A stretch of 64,000 nt of DNA from Flagellimonas meishanensis. GTDB taxonomy: Bacteria > Bacteroidota > Bacteroidia > Flavobacteriales > Flavobacteriaceae. Shown here piece after piece: positions 60,533 to 64,000 of the stretch. The notes beneath the pieces were generated by a model, which was given only the letters and a program-made list of their open reading frames with translations, was not told the origin of the DNA and searched no databases. The stretch covers positions 744,001 to 808,000 of the forward strand of contig NZ_JAINVW010000003.1 of NCBI RefSeq assembly GCF_019880545.1. The letters are read 5' to 3'. The translations under genes were made by a program, and so were the position numbers. Each line of letters opens with the position of its first letter. The first letter of the stretch is position 1.

Positions 60533-61302
60533 ACCATTTCTCCTTTAAACACTTGGACCGCTGGCCCTGTGAGCAAGATATTTGAATACACCCCATTGCT
60601 ATTATCAAAACTGATGGAAAGGTTCCCGCCTTTGGTAACAATATCCACCTGGTTTGATTTTGTCCTTCCTAATTTGTGCATGGCCAAGGCAACCGCGGTA
60701 ACACCCGTTCCGCAGGAAAGGGTCTCGTCTTCAACGCCCCGCTCGTACGTCCTTACCATAAAATTATTGTCGCCTTGTTGCTCCACAAAGTTGATATTGC
60801 TCCCTTGCTGGCCATAAAGCCCATATCGAATCTTTCTTCCTTCGTTAGGGACATCAAAATCGTCCAATCCGCTAACCAACTGCACATGGTGTGGTGAGCC
60901 TGTATCCAAAAATCCGTAGATTTCGGTTTCCCTTATTTCTGATACGTCGTTCATCTTCAAAGTGACCGTGTTTCCTTCTATTGTGGCTTGATGTATCCCG
61001 TCAATGGCGCTAAAGGTGCATTCGTTGTCCACAATTCCCAAATAATTGGCAAAAGCTACCAAACACCTTCCGCCATTGCCGCACATGCTGCTCTGGTTAC
61101 CATCTGCATTATAGTATACCATCTTAAAATCCGACATTTTGTCATTTTCCAGTAGTATCAATCCGTCCGCTCCAATACCAAAACGTCTGTCGCATAATGT
61201 TTCCACCAATTTGGTATCTTTTTTGGGGAAAAAATTTGAGCGGTTGTCGATGATCACAAAATCGTTGCCCGTACCTTGATATTTGAAAAAAGTGAATTTC
61301 AT
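60526..61302 (-). CDS. dapF: Diaminopimelate epimerase
   Basis: DapF interconverts LL- and meso-diaminopimelate for lysine and murein. The product has 258 residues from ATG 61302, giving the standard KFTFFKYQGTGNDFV; an ATG 21 bp upstream is less likely. The two catalytic Cys lie in CGNGGRC and SCGTG. It starts the operon with the acetyltransferase and mltG genes. Confidence 0.96.
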   Translation of the reverse strand: MKFTFFKYQGTGNDFVIIDNRSNFFPKKDTKLVETLCDRRFGIGADGLILLENDKMSDFKMVYYNADGNQSSMCGNGGRCLVAFANYLGIVDNECTFSAIDGIHQATIEGNTVTLKMNDVSEIRETEIYGFLDTGSPHHVQLVSGLDDFDVPNEGRKIRYGLYGQQGSNINFVEQQGDNNFMVRTYERGVEDETLSCGTGVTAVALAMHKLGRTKSNQVDIVTKGGNLSISFDNSNGVYSNILLTGPAVQVFKGEMVW

Positions 61303-61397
61303 ATCGCACTGCTGATAGAACAAATATAGGGTATTCTTTAAGGAATATTTTGTAGTTAAAAACGAGTTAAACCGCCTACTTGAAAAGTCAATTGATT

Positions 61398-61405
61398 TAA
61401 TTTTG
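61398..61405 (+). promoter_or_regulatory. -7 box of the HtrA protease promoter
   Basis: TAATTTTG matches TAnnTTTG, 31 bp before the ATG. A TTG at 61380-61382 is a possible but shortly spaced -33 element. Confidence 0.4.
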
Positions 61406-61436
61406 TTGAACCTTAATGTTAAAAAAGTATTGAATT

Positions 61437-62828
61437 ATGAAGAGAATAGCCGGATTGTTTTTGATTTCATTGTTTGCAGGAGCCATAACACTTGTTGCCT
61501 ACAAACTTTTCTTTGAAAAAGACAACTACAAATGGGTATCCTCCAACCAAGAAGCTCCGTTGATAAGCACAAGCGGACTGGCTACCTCGGCAAAGGGAGC
61601 GGGCATCAACGAGGTGGACTTTACCTTGGCCGCGGAAAAAACTGTGAATGCCGTGGTGCACGTGAAGAACCTTAGTCTTAGCAAGGGTCCGAGCACCCTT
61701 TCCGACTTCTTTTATGGGTTTGAAAGACAACAGACCCCGCAGATTGGCACAGGTTCGGGGGTTATTATTTCTCCCGATGGCTATATCGTCACCAACAACC
61801 ATGTTATAGCAAAATCGCAACAACTGGAGGTGACCTTGAACAACAATAGAAGCTATGAGGCGGAAATAATTGGTACCGATTCGGATTCCGATATAGCGCT
61901 TATAAAAATTGATGTGGACGAACCCCTGCCCTATTTGGCCTTCGGGGATTCTGACAATACCCGCATTGGTGAATGGGTACTTGCCGTAGGCAATCCGTTT
62001 AACCTGACCTCAACCGTGACCGCTGGAATAGTCAGTGCCAAGGCCCGGTCCTTGGGCAGGAACCAATCCTTCATCCAAACCGATGCGGCCGTTAATCCTG
62101 GTAACAGTGGCGGCGCCCTGGTAAACACGAATGGGGATTTGATCGGCATCAATACGGCGATTACCTCTCAAACCGGCTCCTATGTAGGCTATGCTTTTGC
62201 CGTGCCGAGCAACATAGCCCGCAAAGTGGTGGAGGACATCATGGAATTCGGTGATGTGCAAAAAGGCCTATTGGGCATATCCGCAGCCAATGTGAACTCG
62301 CAACAGGCCATTGAAATGGGTCTTAACGAAATAGAAGGTGTCTATGTTTCCCAAGTGACCGAAGATTCCGGAGCCAAGGAGGCGGACCTTAGAGAAGGGG
62401 ATATCATTAAGCAGATTGACAATATCAACATTTCAAAGTTTTCGGAATTGACTGGCTACTTATCCTCAAAAAGGCCGGGAGATGTGGTAAAAGTGGTGAT
62501 AGATCGCGATGGCAAACGCTTGACCAAGAACGTGACACTCAAAAAACAACAGACCGTCTTTCTTCCAATGACGGGATTCATGGTAAAAAACCTTACCAAG
62601 GAAGACAGGAAAACATTTGGCGTTTCCAAAGGAGTAAAAATTGTTGATGTTCCCGAGGGATATGGCCGATATGACCTGATCGACAAAGTGATAGTAGAGG
62701 TGGATGGCAACGAAATCAATGATATTGACGATGCCAAGGAACATTTTGGACAGATTTCAAAGTATGGCCGTACCAGCTTTACCATGATCAATAAAGACGG
62801 TGAAAAAGAACGCCTGATTCTTCAATGA
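61437..62828 (+). CDS. HtrA/DegP-family periplasmic serine protease
   Basis: This 463-residue protein has an N-terminal signal or anchor (FLISLFAGAITLVAYKLF). The catalytic triad is His122 (TNNHVI), Asp152 (DSDSDIALIKI) and Ser224 (GNSGGAL). Two PDZ-like domains follow (GLLGISAANVNS, REGDIIKQIDNINI). It should degrade or refold damaged envelope proteins. It is monocistronic with its own terminator. Confidence 0.96.
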   Translation: MKRIAGLFLISLFAGAITLVAYKLFFEKDNYKWVSSNQEAPLISTSGLATSAKGAGINEVDFTLAAEKTVNAVVHVKNLSLSKGPSTLSDFFYGFERQQTPQIGTGSGVIISPDGYIVTNNHVIAKSQQLEVTLNNNRSYEAEIIGTDSDSDIALIKIDVDEPLPYLAFGDSDNTRIGEWVLAVGNPFNLTSTVTAGIVSAKARSLGRNQSFIQTDAAVNPGNSGGALVNTNGDLIGINTAITSQTGSYVGYAFAVPSNIARKVVEDIMEFGDVQKGLLGISAANVNSQQAIEMGLNEIEGVYVSQVTEDSGAKEADLREGDIIKQIDNINISKFSELTGYLSSKRPGDVVKVVIDRDGKRLTKNVTLKKQQTVFLPMTGFMVKNLTKEDRKTFGVSKGVKIVDVPEGYGRYDLIDKVIVEVDGNEINDIDDAKEHFGQISKYGRTSFTMINKDGEKERLILQ

Positions 62829-62852
62829 TCTACCTGAACGAAAAGCACAAAG

Positions 62853-62876
62853 GCACCCTGTTTTGGGTGCTTTTTT
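62853..62876 (+). terminator. Terminator after the HtrA gene
   Basis: GCACCC (62853-62858) pairs with GGGTGC (62865-62870), followed by a T-run; flanking AAAAGCAC at 62841-62848 gives a competing pairing. Confidence 0.75.
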
Positions 62877-62914
62877 ATTTTGTCATTTCTTTTTACGAAA
62901 ACGTTTGAAATAAC

Positions 62915-62922
62915 TATTTTTG
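62915..62922 (+). promoter_or_regulatory. -7 box of the GAPDH promoter
   Basis: TATTTTTG matches TAnnTTTG, 33 bp before the ATG. No well-spaced -33 element is obvious. Confidence 0.4.
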
Positions 62923-62955
62923 CCGAAATTTTTAAAACAATCGTAACCAATTTCC

Positions 62956-64000
62956 ATGAGCAACATCAAGTCTTACGAGAAAGAGCTTGCCTTTCAGGCA
63001 GATAGGCGCAAAGCTACCACCGAGTTCATCAAAATAATCAGCGACCTGTGGTATGACAAGGCCATAGAAGTTGTTCTTTTCAAGAACCAGATCATCGACA
63101 AAAATGTCAGTGATATCATCAATCTGCACGAGTATGCCGGGGAATTTGTGCAAAAGCCCATTTCCATATTTGATTCCGTGGAAATATTACGGGCCATAAA
63201 CGATATCAACCTCCCCCCTGCCAAGCTCGATATCGGAAAACTCACCTATGAGTATCACTCGGACGAGAATACCCATCTGAACGTCAAGGCCTTTGTGTTG
63301 GACAAACTGAAGGATGCCCAGGTTTCCAAGGAAATAAAACCCAAGGACGTGGTGCTATATGGTTTTGGAAGGATAGGAAGATTGGTCGCGCGTGAACTTA
63401 TGGCCAAAACAGGACGTGGCAACCAACTAAGGCTGCGTGCCGTTGTGGTACGTGGGACATTGGATGAGGAAATTTTGGAAAAAAGGGCAGCCCTGCTGAA
63501 AACCGATTCCGTGCATGGAATGTTCACCGGAACAGTGGATGTAGATGCCCCAAATGAAGCTTTGATCATCAACGGGACTACGGTAAAATTCATAAATGCT
63601 GACAAACCCGAGGACATTGACTATACCAAATATGGCATCTACAATGCCCTCATCATTGACAATACGGGGGCATTCCGCGATAAAGAAGCCCTTTCCCGAC
63701 ATTTGGAGTCCAAGGGAGCTTCCAAAGTGCTGCTTACCGCGCCAGGCAAAGAAGTTCCCAATATCGTTCACGGGGTAAACCATAAGGAGTTTGATCCAGA
63801 TACCACCAAAATTTACTCCGCAGCCTCCTGTACCACAAATGCCATTACACCCATTCTGAAGGTTATAGAGGATTCATTGGGTATTAAAAAAGGGCATTTG
63901 GAGACGATACACGCCTACACCAACGACCAAAACCTGGTGGACAATATGCACAAAAAATACCGTCGGGGAAGAGCGGCCGCACTTAACATGGTAATCACAG
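62956..64000 (+). CDS. Long-form glyceraldehyde-3-phosphate dehydrogenase (truncated by window end)
   Basis: The first 348 residues are visible and the gene continues past the window. An N-terminal extension of about 130 residues precedes the Rossmann motif VLYGFGRIGRLVARELM. The catalytic Cys lies in SAASCTTNAITP, followed by IHAYTNDQNLVDN. This long form is typical of Bacteroidota and may use NADP. It could work in glycolysis or gluconeogenesis. The frame shows no interruption. Confidence 0.95.
   Translation, partial: MSNIKSYEKELAFQADRRKATTEFIKIISDLWYDKAIEVVLFKNQIIDKNVSDIINLHEYAGEFVQKPISIFDSVEILRAINDINLPPAKLDIGKLTYEYHSDENTHLNVKAFVLDKLKDAQVSKEIKPKDVVLYGFGRIGRLVARELMAKTGRGNQLRLRAVVVRGTLDEEILEKRAALLKTDSVHGMFTGTVDVDAPNEALIINGTTVKFINADKPEDIDYTKYGIYNALIIDNTGAFRDKEALSRHLESKGASKVLLTAPGKEVPNIVHGVNHKEFDPDTTKIYSAASCTTNAITPILKVIEDSLGIKKGHLETIHAYTNDQNLVDNMHKKYRRGRAAALNMVIT

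Overview
The window looks like a chromosomal stretch from a marine-type member of the Flavobacteriaceae (Bacteroidota). The reasons are Bacteroidota-specific families (a DUF4835 protein, a PorP/SprF-type protein, a protein with a type IX secretion sorting domain, BspA-like surface repeats, a YtxJ-type thiol protein), lipoproteins with short lipoboxes, TAnnTTTG-type -7 boxes, and almost no Shine-Dalgarno sequences. I do not assign a genus. Most of it is housekeeping DNA with tight operons. I saw no tRNA, rRNA, transposase, prophage or CRISPR.

Layout: 1-3.1 kb holds a partial unknown gene and a NarL-type two-component pair whose kinase looks lipid-anchored. 3.3-12 kb has an unknown protein, glyA, an unknown lipoprotein, ytxJ, clpB, a GntP permease and a TetR regulator. 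12-18.9 kb is more accessory: a WG-repeat protein, a SUKH-TPR fusion, a PorP/SprF-coiled-coil-SPOR-like protein, two small lipoproteins, smpB and pcm. 19-26.5 kb is a long rightward run (Gfo/Idh oxidoreductase, 3-hydroxyacyl-CoA dehydrogenase, DUF1015, YggS, exonuclease-GIY-YIG, ion channel, miaA, gluconokinase), followed by an M13 peptidase. 28.8-41.2 kb is almost all leftward: an OmpR-type two-component pair, coaE, a YbbR protein, a glycosyltransferase, fabI, recN, DUF4835, coaBC, rpoZ, bamD, dapA and a DUF6913-like gene.

41.2-48 kb is the most unusual part. A 5'-nucleotidase is split into two genes. Next comes a small DUF559 endonuclease-like gene embedded in a 32-bp palindromic tandem array. 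A BspA-like lipoprotein with internally duplicated 75-bp units, a purine-rich repeat spacer and a secreted metallopeptidase follow. 48-64 kb returns to core genes: ligA, prmC, ribD, a HAD hydrolase, an EamA transporter, yigZ, a thioesterase, dnaA, a low-molecular-weight phosphatase, an RsmI-like methyltransferase, a lysozyme-like protein, mltG, dapF, an HtrA protease, and a long-form GAPDH cut by the window end.

The best candidate for an undescribed system is the DUF559 gene and its repeats (about 42.96-43.72 kb). Two repeat units lie at its 3' end and seven identical units lie just upstream of its start, all in one orientation at 32-bp period, and the gene's stop codon falls inside one palindrome. 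A second observation is a purine-rich repeat, resembling the 46.1-46.4 kb spacer, that appears to sit in frame inside prmC.
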